A stretch of 64,000 nt of DNA, from the NCBI GenBank assembly GCA_965214945.1, contig OZ244029.1:310001-374000 (forward strand), read 5' to 3'. Origin of the DNA: JAAXHB01 sp965214945 (GTDB taxonomy: Bacteria > Actinomycetota > Acidimicrobiia > Acidimicrobiales > Aldehydirespiratoraceae). This document shows positions 1 through 7,519 of the stretch, piece after piece. Position 1 is the stretch's first letter, and every line of letters begins with the position of its first letter. A model generated the notes under the pieces. The model was given only the letters and a program-made list of their open reading frames with translations. It had not been told where the DNA came from and did no database searches. Made by a program: the position numbers and the translations under genes.

Positions 1-181
1 CCATCTCGCCGCGGTACAGGTCGGGCGCAAGCGCCGCAAACCCCTCCTCGGCGAGCAGGTCGCACACCTCCTTGATCTGAGGCACCAGCCCCCACCATTC
101 CTGCAGCACCAACACCCCGGGCCCGACGCCTGCCAGGTACCCGCGTGCGGCTGTTCCCGTGAACTCGACCATCTCACCCAT
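1..181 (-). CDS. Dienelactone hydrolase family protein, N-terminal fragment (runs off left edge)
   Basis: Only the first 60 codons lie in the window, starting from an ATG at 181. The visible protein has a short strand-rich start, then VLVLQEWWGL, then APDLYRG. Together these are the characteristic N-terminal signatures of the dienelactone hydrolase alpha/beta-hydrolase family as found in Actinobacteria. The catalytic Cys, Asp and His would all lie beyond the edge and cannot be checked. An in-frame ATG three codons downstream is an alternative start. The gene is divergent from prfA, with about 50 bp between the two starts. The family is secure; the substrate is unknown. Confidence 0.75.
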   Translation of the reverse strand, partial: MGEMVEFTGTAARGYLAGVGPGVLVLQEWWGLVPQIKEVCDLLAEEGFAALAPDLYRGEM

Positions 182-218
182 GGCTAAGATTCTGACACAG
201 CCTGGCTGTCGGCACAAC

Positions 219-224
219 TAGCCT
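219..224 (+). promoter_or_regulatory. Candidate -10 box of prfA (leaderless type)
   Basis: TAGCCT ends 7 nt before the prfA ATG and there is no Shine-Dalgarno sequence. A TAnnnT hexamer at this distance is what leaderless actinobacterial genes show. A possible -35 (CTGACA at 192-197) is too far away (21 bp) to be convincing. Confidence 0.4.
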
Positions 225-231
225 CGCGGCC

Positions 232-1293
232 ATGCTGGAGCGGATCGCCGGGCTCGCAGACGAACTGCGCGCCGTCGAGGCACGCTTAGGTGATCCCGCT
301 GTGCGGTCCGACCCGAGCCGTCTGGCCGAGCTGGGGCGCCGTTTCAAGCGGCTCGACGAAATCGTTGCCGTCGGGCGCAGCCTCGAGTCGGCGTCCGACG
401 ACCTCGACGAAGCCCGGCGGATGCTCAGCGACACCTCCGACAGCGACGACCGGGCGGAGCTGCGTGCCCTGATCGAGGAACTCGACCGGGATATTTCGTC
501 CTCAGAGGACAGGCTTCGGGCGTTGCTGCTGCCGAAGGACCCCAACGCGGGGCGCAGCGTGATCGTGGAGATCCGAGGCACGGCCGGAGGCGACGAGGCC
601 AACCTGTTCGCCCGCGACCTGCTTGCCATGTACCAGGCCTTCGCCAAGCGCCGAGGCTGGCGGCTGGAGAGGCTCTCAGGGTCGGCGTCGGGCCTGGGGG
701 GCTTCTCTGAGGTGAGCGTGCTGATCGCCGGCCACAGCGCTTGGACCCGCATGAAGCACGAGGCGGGCCCGCACCGAGTGCAACGGGTGCCGGTCACAGA
801 ATCGCAGGGCCGCGTCCACACAAGCGCCGCCACCGTGACCGTGCTGCCCGAGCCCGATGAGATGGAGCTTCAGGTCGACGACGCCGACCTCGACTGGCAG
901 GTCTTCAGGTCGTCGGGGCCCGGTGGCCAGTCGGTCAACACGACCGACTCCGCGGTGCGGCTGACGCATGTCCCTACCGGGACGGTCGTCACTATGCAAG
1001 ACGAGAAGAGCCAGCTCCAGAACCGGCAGAAGGCGCTGCGGGTGTTGCGCGCCCGGCTGCTCAGGGTTCAGCGGGAACGGGCCTCGGCCGAGCAGTCGCA
1101 GATGCGCCGGCACCAAACCGGTGGCGGCGACCGCTCTGAGAAGATCCGCACCTACAACGTGCGGGAGAACCGCGTCACCGACCACCGCATCGGGCTCACG
1201 GTGTACAAGCTCGACCGGGTGCTCGCAGGAGAGCTCGATGAGATCAGCGACGCGCTGGTGTTCGCCGAGCAGCGGGAGCTGCTCCGCGGCTGA
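232..1293 (+). CDS. prfA: Peptide chain release factor 1 (RF1)
   Basis: This 353-residue protein has the normal RF1 length. It reads UAG/UAA stop codons in the ribosomal A site and triggers peptide release. Visible signatures are an N-terminal helical region, GTAGGDEA, the codon-recognition PxT tripeptide within RVPVTESQGR (PVT marks RF1; RF2 would have SPF), and the catalytic GGQ loop in SSGPGGQSVNTTDSAVR. The GGQ Gln is the residue methylated by PrmC, whose gene follows after 4 bp. The ATG at 232 has no ribosome-binding site, consistent with a leaderless transcript. The gene order prfA-prmC-tsaC is widely conserved in bacteria. Confidence 0.97.
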   Translation: MLERIAGLADELRAVEARLGDPAVRSDPSRLAELGRRFKRLDEIVAVGRSLESASDDLDEARRMLSDTSDSDDRAELRALIEELDRDISSSEDRLRALLLPKDPNAGRSVIVEIRGTAGGDEANLFARDLLAMYQAFAKRRGWRLERLSGSASGLGGFSEVSVLIAGHSAWTRMKHEAGPHRVQRVPVTESQGRVHTSAATVTVLPEPDEMELQVDDADLDWQVFRSSGPGGQSVNTTDSAVRLTHVPTGTVVTMQDEKSQLQNRQKALRVLRARLLRVQRERASAEQSQMRRHQTGGGDRSEKIRTYNVRENRVTDHRIGLTVYKLDRVLAGELDEISDALVFAEQRELLRG

Positions 1294-1297
1294 CCCG

Positions 1298-2152
1298 ATG
1301 TGGCGACAGCTCTTCGACGACGCATGCCAAAGCCTGGCCGAAGCGGGCTCCAACACCCCGCAGATCGACGCACGCCGGATGATGGAGACCGCCGCGGCGC
1401 TGCGCCCCGGCGAGTTCCACGATGTGCTTGGGCGCCCCGCGCCGGCGTGGGCGGCGGCGCACTTCCACGTGATGATGACGCGGCGCTGCGCCGGCGAGCC
1501 GCTGCAGTACGCCGTGGGCAGCTGGGGATTCCGCTCACTGGATCTGCTGGTCGACCACCGTGTGCTGATCCCGCGACCCGAGACCGAGACCACAGCCGGC
1601 TGGGCCATCGTCGAGGCCCGGCGACGCGAGAGCGAGGGGCGGGTTGCCGTGGCCGACCTGGGCACCGGCTCGGGGGCGATCGCTCTGTCCGTGGCCGTGG
1701 AGTGCCCGCGGGCGCGGGTGTTCGCCACTGACGTGTCGCCGGACGCCCTCGCGGTGGCACGGGCCAACCTCGCGGGCCTAGGCAGGGCCGCCACGCGGGT
1801 GACGCTTCACTCCGGCGACTGGTTCGATGCTCTCGACCCCGAGCTTCAAGGAGCGTTCGACGTGATCGTGTCCAACCCGCCCTATGTGGGCTGCGACGAG
1901 CGACTGCCGCCTGAGGTGGGCGACTGGGAGCCGCCGTTGGCGCTGCGTGCCGGCCCCGAAGGAACTGAGCATGTCGCACACCTCATCAGCGAGGCGCCTG
2001 CATGGCTGCGCCGCGGCGGTGCGCTGGTCGTCGAGATGGCGCCGCACCAGTCGGCTGCGGTGCTGCGCCAGGCCCGGCGTCGTGGCTTCGAAGCGCGTGT
2101 CGAGCGCGATCTCGCGGGCCGCGACCGTGTGCTGGTGGCGCGGCTGAGATGA
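1298..2152 (+). CDS. prmC: Release factor glutamine methyltransferase
   Basis: A 284-residue class I SAM-dependent methyltransferase that methylates the GGQ glutamine of RF1/RF2. It has the PrmC/HemK N-terminal helical domain, IPRPETE near residue 90, the SAM-binding ADLGTGSGAIAL and the catalytic NPPY (VSNPPYVG). The ATG at 1298 lies 4 bp after the prfA stop. A longer frame reaching back into prfA is an artefact, because PrmC proteins begin close to this point. The 3' end overlaps the tsaC start by 4 bp (ATGA), so the genes are probably translationally coupled. Confidence 0.95.
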   Translation: MWRQLFDDACQSLAEAGSNTPQIDARRMMETAAALRPGEFHDVLGRPAPAWAAAHFHVMMTRRCAGEPLQYAVGSWGFRSLDLLVDHRVLIPRPETETTAGWAIVEARRRESEGRVAVADLGTGSGAIALSVAVECPRARVFATDVSPDALAVARANLAGLGRAATRVTLHSGDWFDALDPELQGAFDVIVSNPPYVGCDERLPPEVGDWEPPLALRAGPEGTEHVAHLISEAPAWLRRGGALVVEMAPHQSAAVLRQARRRGFEARVERDLAGRDRVLVARLR

Positions 2153-2724
2153 CCGCGCCCTTGCTGGCAAGCGCCGACCCACGGAGCCTGCAGCGGGCCG
2201 CAGAACTCCTGCGGCGAGGCGAGGTGGTGGCGATCCCCACTGACACGGTGTACGGGCTCGCCGCGGACGCGAAGAACGCTGCTGCCGTCGACAAGCTCTT
2301 TGAGATCAAACGGCGTCCCACCGACCGCAACATTGCCGTGCTTGTAGCCGACACGGCCGCCGCTGATTCGCTGGTTCTGTTCAACGATGTGGCCCGCCGC
2401 CTGGCCGCCCGGCACTGGCCGGGTCCGCTGACGCTGGTGCTCGACTGCGCAGAGCCCGAGCCACAACACCGACAGAGCGCCACGCTCGGCGTGCGTGTCC
2501 CCGACCACGCCTGGTGTCGCCGGCTCGCAAGCGTGCCGCTGGCGGTGACCAGCGCCAACCTCCACGGCGGACCGACCCCGGCGACCGCGCAGGACGTTGC
2601 GAGCCTGTTCGGAGAGCTGAGCCTCGTGGTGGACGGCGGGCCGCTACCGGGCCGTGCCTCCACTGTGGTCGATTCCACCGGCCCGGTGCCCGTCGTGCTG
2701 CGCGAAGGCCCGATCCTGCTCTAG
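2149..2724 (+). CDS. tsaC: L-threonylcarbamoyladenylate synthase (Sua5/YrdC/TsaC)
   Basis: A 191-residue YrdC-domain enzyme that makes threonylcarbamoyl-AMP for tRNA t6A37 modification. Family signatures are PTDTVYGLA near residue 30, a KRRP segment (FEIKRRPTDRNIAVLV) and the SANLHG nucleotide-binding motif. It is YrdC-length: the C-terminal extension of long Sua5 proteins is absent. The start is the ATG overlapping the prmC stop. Its stop codon overlaps the stop of the convergent transporter gene within a single CTAG (2721-2724). Confidence 0.93.
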   Translation: MTAPLLASADPRSLQRAAELLRRGEVVAIPTDTVYGLAADAKNAAAVDKLFEIKRRPTDRNIAVLVADTAAADSLVLFNDVARRLAARHWPGPLTLVLDCAEPEPQHRQSATLGVRVPDHAWCRRLASVPLAVTSANLHGGPTPATAQDVASLFGELSLVVDGGPLPGRASTVVDSTGPVPVVLREGPILL

Positions 2725-4007
2725 TTCATCGCCGCCCAGATCAGGTCGCCGTTGTCGTCGTAGAGCTTGGGAACCACAGATGTGTCGATCATGCTCTCCC
2801 AGTCGGGCAACTCTTCGAACACACCTAGCTCGGTGAGCAGCTCGATCTCGGCGCCCAAAGTCTCTGGGTTGAGCTGGCCGATCAAGAAGCCCTCAGGGGT
2901 TACGTCCTCAATCATCGCCTGCTCTACCTGCCACCGGCTCAGCTCATGGGCCTCGGCCAGATACATCGGGTTGCCGGCCGCGTTGATCAGGTCGAAGGCG
3001 TGGGATACCGCAGCTTCGGGATTCTCGGCCGCGAAGTAGTAACCCCGCAACCCGGCTCGCACGAAGTCCTCGAGCACCGTGGGATGCTCGGCGTAGAAGT
3101 CGGGGGTGTTGACAGCCATGGCGAAGGAGGCGGGCACGCCATAGTCGAGCGGGTCGAAGGCATCGAAGGCGATGCCTTCGCGTTCCAACACGGCGGGTTC
3201 GTTCGACTTGTAAACGGGCAGGGCGTCGATGCCCAGGGCCAAGTGAGCGATCGGATCGAAACCGTCCAGCAGCAGCTCGGTGATGTCGTCGCGCAGCACA
3301 CCCTCAGAGGCCAGCATGGCCTCGACCGCAGCGGGGAGGTCGCCCTTGATGCCGATTGTTTTGCCTTTCAGGTCGGCTAAGGAATCGATGGAGCCGGCAG
3401 GCACAACCAGCCCGGAGACAGCGGTGTGTCCGAGTTGGGAGTAGACCATCAGATCGCTGTCGCTTGCAACGTTCAACCGCACCACCTCGCCGAATGAGGC
3501 GGCTATTGAGAGCTGGGTGGCACCGGCCAGCAGATTGGTGCTATTGCCGGGGGCGAAGCCGGGCTGGAGTTCGACGTCGAGGCACATCTCGTCGAAGTAG
3601 CCCTCGGCTTTGGCCGCTATGACCTCGACGATTCCCGCCGCAGCGGCAAAGTCAAAGCCGGTCATGAAGATCAGCTTTCCGGCGTCCCGGTTGGCTTCGC
3701 ACCGCTCGGGGGTGCCGATGGCGGGCAGACCGTCCGGGCCAGCCACAGGCTCTTCCTCGACAGGTGCGCCATCGTCGTCACCCAAGTCGTCGCTAACGTC
3801 ATCGTCACCCATGTCGTCATCGTGGGTGTCGTCTTCAGGTGCCGCCGCGGGTTCAACGGCAGTGTCGTCTTCAACGACAGTGCCGTCACCGGCATCGTCC
3901 GGGGCTGCTTCTGGTTCGTCGTCTCCGCACGCCGCCGCAACCATAGCTGCCACCAAGACAATAGCGATAATTCTCGATAGCAGTCGGTGTCTAACAATAA
4001 GTTTCAT
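2721..4007 (-). CDS. ABC transporter substrate-binding lipoprotein, NMT1/THI5-SsuA type
   Basis: A 428-residue secreted lipoprotein. The start chosen is the ATG at 4007, giving MKLIVRHRLL, a hydrophobic stretch and the lipobox VAAACGDD. AGAGGG lies a few bases upstream. A 24-codon longer frame exists but would bury the signal peptide. An acidic D/E/A-rich linker follows the lipidated Cys, and then the NMT1-like fold (SIDSLADLKGKTIGIKG). It belongs with the permease and ATPase upstream on the same strand. Family members carry sulfonates, taurine, pyrimidine precursors or flavins, and the substrate here cannot be read from sequence. Adjacency to a riboflavin synthase and a TauD-like enzyme is suggestive but not decisive. 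Confidence 0.85.
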   Translation of the reverse strand: MKLIVRHRLLSRIIAIVLVAAMVAAACGDDEPEAAPDDAGDGTVVEDDTAVEPAAAPEDDTHDDDMGDDDVSDDLGDDDGAPVEEEPVAGPDGLPAIGTPERCEANRDAGKLIFMTGFDFAAAAGIVEVIAAKAEGYFDEMCLDVELQPGFAPGNSTNLLAGATQLSIAASFGEVVRLNVASDSDLMVYSQLGHTAVSGLVVPAGSIDSLADLKGKTIGIKGDLPAAVEAMLASEGVLRDDITELLLDGFDPIAHLALGIDALPVYKSNEPAVLEREGIAFDAFDPLDYGVPASFAMAVNTPDFYAEHPTVLEDFVRAGLRGYYFAAENPEAAVSHAFDLINAAGNPMYLAEAHELSRWQVEQAMIEDVTPEGFLIGQLNPETLGAEIELLTELGVFEELPDWESMIDTSVVPKLYDDNGDLIWAAMN

Positions 4008-4122
4008 TAGATGCCCTCTCTTGTCTTGGAGGCATTTTGTTTCAAACCTCGACCGTACCAGACCAGAAGTGCCGGTCAAGGCTTGGCAGGCGGGTCAGGC
4101 GTCTGAGGTGAGGTGATTACTG

Positions 4123-4980
4123 TCAGCGTCGTGTGGTCTGGGTGCTGTGCCAGCGTAGAGCGCGTGACTCCACCGCGGCGAGCACCAAGTTGGCGCAGAC
4201 CCCGATGAGCGCCAGCACGAAGATGCTGCCCCACAGCTGATCCACCAGGAATCTGGTTTGCGCCACCCGCGCCGTATTGCCGAGCCCGGCGATAGAACCC
4301 CCGAACATCTCGCCGATCACGGCGCCGACCAATGCCAGCCCCAAGCAGAGCCGCGCCGATGAGAACAGGTACGGCAGGCTGTGAGGAAGTCGAAGCTTCC
4401 AAAATATCTCCAACCGGCTAGACGACACTGAGCGCATCAGCTCATAGGTGCTTTCGTCGATCGACCGCAAACCGGTGAAAGCGTTGACAACGAATGGCAC
4501 ATAGCAGAACACAGCTGCGACCAACGCCTTGGGCCAGATGTTGAAGCCGAACCAGATGAGAAAGACCGGGGCCAGCACGGCCACGGGTGTGCTCTGCAGC
4601 AGCACGATCATCGGAAGGGTTGCCCGCTCGATGAACCGCGAGTGGGCCATAAATGTGGCCACGGCCATAGCGGCGACGAAGCCGAGCCAGAACCCGAGAG
4701 TCGCCTCCCGGATCGTCACCAGAGCGTGCTTCCAGTAGAAGCCGGGCTCTTCGATGACGTGACGCAGTATGCGGGTGGGCGGCGGCAGCGTGAGCGGGCG
4801 GACTCCGGCGGCGCGGACGTAGAACTCCCAAAGGCCGAACATCAGAATCAACCCGACTGCGGGGGCGATGATTACCCACATCCGCCGCAGAGGCTGTCGA
4901 GGCGGTATCGGGACCGACGATCCGGTAACGTTGGCCGAACCGGTCGTCTGGACCGATCCGGTGGCCTCGGGGCTGGTCAT
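4123..4980 (-). CDS. ABC transporter permease, SsuC/ThiX type
   Basis: A 285-residue inner-membrane permease with about six hydrophobic segments after a polar, Thr/Ser-rich N-terminus. The conserved EAA loop appears in VGAVIGEMFGGSIAGLGNTA, typical of BPD_transp_1 permeases of the nitrate/sulfonate/taurine/HMP group. The start overlaps the upstream ATPase stop by 4 bp (ATGA). The gap to the substrate-binding gene is about 115 bp. The permease presumably forms a homodimer that moves the ligand delivered by the lipoprotein. Confidence 0.92.
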   Translation of the reverse strand: MTSPEATGSVQTTGSANVTGSSVPIPPRQPLRRMWVIIAPAVGLILMFGLWEFYVRAAGVRPLTLPPPTRILRHVIEEPGFYWKHALVTIREATLGFWLGFVAAMAVATFMAHSRFIERATLPMIVLLQSTPVAVLAPVFLIWFGFNIWPKALVAAVFCYVPFVVNAFTGLRSIDESTYELMRSVSSSRLEIFWKLRLPHSLPYLFSSARLCLGLALVGAVIGEMFGGSIAGLGNTARVAQTRFLVDQLWGSIFVLALIGVCANLVLAAVESRALRWHSTQTTRR

Positions 4981-5807
4981 CTGGCCGACACCTTATAAAG
5001 CTCGGCCCGCACACTGCGCACGTGTTTGAGATACCTGGGATCGTCTTCCATCGAAGCGACACGCGGTCGGGGTAGTCCTATGCGCTCCGTCCACACGACC
5101 CGGCCCGGCCGCGACGCCATCACCATCACACGGTCGGCCAGGATGACCGCCTCGGGGATGCTGTGAGTGACGAAGATCACGGTCTTGCTGGTACGAGCCC
5201 ACAGGTCGAGCAGCAGGTACCTCATCTCGTTGCGGGTGATCTCGTCGAGGGCGGAGAATGGCTCGTCCATGAGCATCACCGGCGCCCCGAGCACGAAGCC
5301 CCGAACCAGCGACACACGCTGTTGCATACCGCCGGAGAGTTCATTGGGAAAGCTGTCCAAGAACTTGCCCAGTCCGACCGTTTCCAACAGCGCCACCGAC
5401 TCGGCTTCGTCCAGTGGTTCGCTGACAGCTCGGCGGGCATTCAGCTCGCTTAGCAAGCGGACGTTGCCTCGAACCGTGCGCCACGGCAGAAGCGCCGGGG
5501 TCTGCGGAGTGAACCCGAGCTGCTTCGTGTGCCGGGCATTGGCTGGTGTGGTGCCGGCCACGGTCACTGAACCGGACTCGTATGGAACCAGGCCGCCCAC
5601 AACCCGAAGAAGCGTTGACTTGCCGCAACCGCTCGGGCCGATCACGCTCACGAACTCACCCTCCGACACGTCCAAATCGACCTCCGACAGAGCGTGCGTG
5701 TGGTCGTTGCGGCCGAAGAACCACTTCGACACGCCGCGCAGCGAAACGGCCACTCTGGTGTCGCGCTCGTTGTGTTGGAGACCGGGCCGAACGCCGCGCT
5801 CTGACAT
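4977..5807 (-). CDS. ABC transporter ATP-binding protein, SsuB/TauB type
   Basis: A 276-residue nucleotide-binding subunit. Walker A GPSGCGKSTLLR is near residue 57, the Q-loop sits in LGFTPQTPALLPW, the signature is LSGGMQQR, Walker B is VMLMDEPFSALDE, and the switch His is in FVTHSIPEA. All residues needed for ATP hydrolysis are present. It is the first gene of the importer operon (ATPase-permease-binding protein). About 255 bp of non-coding DNA separates its start from the divergent riboflavin synthase gene, so both promoters should lie there. Confidence 0.94.
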   Translation of the reverse strand: MSERGVRPGLQHNERDTRVAVSLRGVSKWFFGRNDHTHALSEVDLDVSEGEFVSVIGPSGCGKSTLLRVVGGLVPYESGSVTVAGTTPANARHTKQLGFTPQTPALLPWRTVRGNVRLLSELNARRAVSEPLDEAESVALLETVGLGKFLDSFPNELSGGMQQRVSLVRGFVLGAPVMLMDEPFSALDEITRNEMRYLLLDLWARTSKTVIFVTHSIPEAVILADRVMVMASRPGRVVWTERIGLPRPRVASMEDDPRYLKHVRSVRAELYKVSAR

Positions 5808-5838
5808 GTGTTCCTCCCGCTGATTCGGGTCAGCTCAG

Positions 5839-5892
5839 CCCGTTCGCCCGTTTCATCAACCCCCACCCGTTCGCCCGTTTCATCAACCCCCA
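5839..5892. repeat. Two perfect tandem copies of a 27-bp unit
   Basis: Positions 5839-5865 and 5866-5892 are identical. They lie in the 255-bp gap between the divergent ABC importer and ribE. Downstream are a 14-bp palindrome (CCGGCAGCTGCCGG, 5916-5929) and an imperfect inverted repeat around 5935-5952. I saw none of the conserved FMN riboswitch core elements here. Confidence 0.85.
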
Positions 5893-6062
5893 ACAGTCAG
5901 CATGCCACAAGAACCCCGGCAGCTGCCGGTGGGCGATGCCTTTACGCGGAGGGCATCCGGGTGCCGTGTCATCCTGTAGTATCGCCAATCACTGTGATGT
6001 CAAGCGTCTCGCCTGCCAGAGGTAACCCATCAGCAATAAAGAGCGATAAGAGGACATGTCAT

Positions 6063-6701
6063 ATGTACACAGGGATCGTCCAAGGCCAGTGCGAAGTCCT
6101 CTGCGTTGAGGTCGTCGACGGGGTGGGCACGCTCACTGTCGAACTGGGTCAGCTAAGTGACGGGCTCGAGCCAGGGGCGAGTATCTCGATCAACGGTGCC
6201 TGCCTCACCGTCACCCAAGTCAGCGGGTGCCAAGCGCAGTTCAACGTGATCGGCGAGACTTTCGACTCCACCAACCTCAGATTGACCACCGCGGGCGACC
6301 GGGTAAACGTCGAGCGTTCCTTGCGGTTTGGCGACGAGCTGGGAGGACACGTCCTCTCCGGTCACGTCGCCGACACGGTCACAGTGCAGGACATCTTCGT
6401 CGAAGGTGACAACCGGACCATGTGGTTCGACGTCGATCCGAAGCACATGCGCTACCTGTTGTGGAAAGGATGGGTGGCGCTCGACGGTGCCAGCCTCACC
6501 ATCTCGCGGGTCGATCGCGGCACCAGCCGGATTGCCGTGAGCCTGATCCCGGAGACCCTGTCCCGCACGACTCTGGGTCGGGTCTCCGTCGGCGACAAGG
6601 TCAACCTCGAGATCGACAGCCAGATCCAGGCCATCGTCGAGACCGTCAGCGACGTGTTGCGCGATCCCGACCTGCGGGCCCAGGTTCTCGCATCCTGCTA
6701 G
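6063..6701 (+). CDS. ribE: Riboflavin synthase, alpha chain
   Basis: A 212-residue protein with two lumazine-binding barrels; it dismutates two 6,7-dimethyl-8-ribityllumazines to riboflavin. The first barrel begins MYTGIVQG and contains INGACLTV, and GGHVLSGHV opens the second, which also has LDGASLTIS and PETLSRTTLG. The ATG at 6063 has AAGAGGA 9 nt upstream; a longer in-frame extension lacks any family similarity. Wording such as GGHVLSGHV and IDSQIQAIVETV is closer to the gammaproteobacterial (E. coli RibC) form than to the GGHIVQGHVDG form usual in Actinobacteria. No other riboflavin gene is nearby. A lumazine-binding non-enzymatic relative is possible but less likely. Confidence 0.85.
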   Translation: MYTGIVQGQCEVLCVEVVDGVGTLTVELGQLSDGLEPGASISINGACLTVTQVSGCQAQFNVIGETFDSTNLRLTTAGDRVNVERSLRFGDELGGHVLSGHVADTVTVQDIFVEGDNRTMWFDVDPKHMRYLLWKGWVALDGASLTISRVDRGTSRIAVSLIPETLSRTTLGRVSVGDKVNLEIDSQIQAIVETVSDVLRDPDLRAQVLASC

Positions 6702-6727
6702 GCCGGCGGGCGAGTTCAGCTACACCG

Positions 6728-7462
6728 ATGGCGACCGGACTGAGCGGTCGTCGCTGCCTAGTCACGGGAGCGGCCCGCGGAATCGGTCGCCGAGTGGCGC
6801 AGCACCTCGTGGGTGAGGGAATGCGGGCAACGCTGCTCGACATTGACCCCGCCGTCGAGTCAGTGGCACATGAACTGGGTGCCTCCAGCCTGATCGTCGA
6901 TCTCAGAGACGCCGAAGCAGTGCGACAGGCCCTGCTCGATAGCAGCGACGGCGATTCCTACTGGCTGCTGGTCAACAATGCGGGCATCTTCGCTAAGACT
7001 CCGCTGCTGGAGATGGGCCTCGACGAGTGGGACGAACTGCAGCGGGTCAACGTCCGCTCGATGGTCGTCACCATGCAGTCACTCGCGCCGGCCATGGCGG
7101 CCTCCGGCGCGGGAGGGCGGGTTGTCAACATGGCGTCGATGGCGGCCAAGCGAGGAACCCCGGGCGAAGCCGCCTACGCCGCCTCCAAGGCCGCGGTAGT
7201 AGCACTCAGCCGCGTCGCCGCGATGGAACTCGGCCCTCACGGGATCACGGTCAACTCCGTCTGCCCCGGATACGTGCTCACCGACATGGGCAGCGACACC
7301 CGCTCCTGTGAGCAGATCGCGGCCTGGACCGCCATGAGCCCGCTCGGCCGCTTGGGCAAGCCCGCGGACGTAGCCGCGGTGATCGCGTTCTTGGCCTCCT
7401 ACGACGGCGGCTACATCACCGGCCAGGCCATCAACGTTACCGGCGGCATGTGCACCTGGTGA
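6728..7462 (+). CDS. Short-chain dehydrogenase/reductase (FabG-like)
   Basis: A 244-residue classical SDR. It has the NAD(P)-binding TGAARGIGRR near residue 13, LVNNAGIF, the catalytic Ser in VVNMASMAA, the YAASK Tyr/Lys pair, and PG(Y)VLTDM. The C-terminus ends in the TGQAINVTGGM sequence seen in oxidoreductases of this class. An acidic residue (LLDID) after strand 2 suggests NAD(H) preference. It follows ribE after 26 bp and is probably co-transcribed. The substrate is unknown. The start is the ATG at 6728; upstream in-frame sequence is ribE in another frame. Confidence 0.92.
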   Translation: MATGLSGRRCLVTGAARGIGRRVAQHLVGEGMRATLLDIDPAVESVAHELGASSLIVDLRDAEAVRQALLDSSDGDSYWLLVNNAGIFAKTPLLEMGLDEWDELQRVNVRSMVVTMQSLAPAMAASGAGGRVVNMASMAAKRGTPGEAAYAASKAAVVALSRVAAMELGPHGITVNSVCPGYVLTDMGSDTRSCEQIAAWTAMSPLGRLGKPADVAAVIAFLASYDGGYITGQAINVTGGMCTW

Positions 7463-7472
7463 CCGCCTGAAT

Positions 7473-7519
7473 GCGCACATGGCGACCGGCGGGGTGGTGT
7501 CTGCGGTCGTCACATGCGC
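7473..7519. terminator. Possible bidirectional hairpin between convergent SDR and dioxygenase genes
   Basis: Arms at 7473-7488 and 7504-7519 pair at 13 of 16 positions around a 15-nt loop. The hairpin fills the gap between two convergent stop codons. There is no T-run, so termination activity is inferred from position only. Confidence 0.35.

Noticed and set aside
174..833. Long minus-strand frame opposite prfA
   Set aside because: Ser/Arg-rich shadow of a secure RF1 gene.
5893..6062. Possible FMN riboswitch before ribE
   Set aside because: Palindromic words occur, but none of the conserved RFN core segments could be aligned. Only a good ribosome-binding site (AAGAGGA) is certain.
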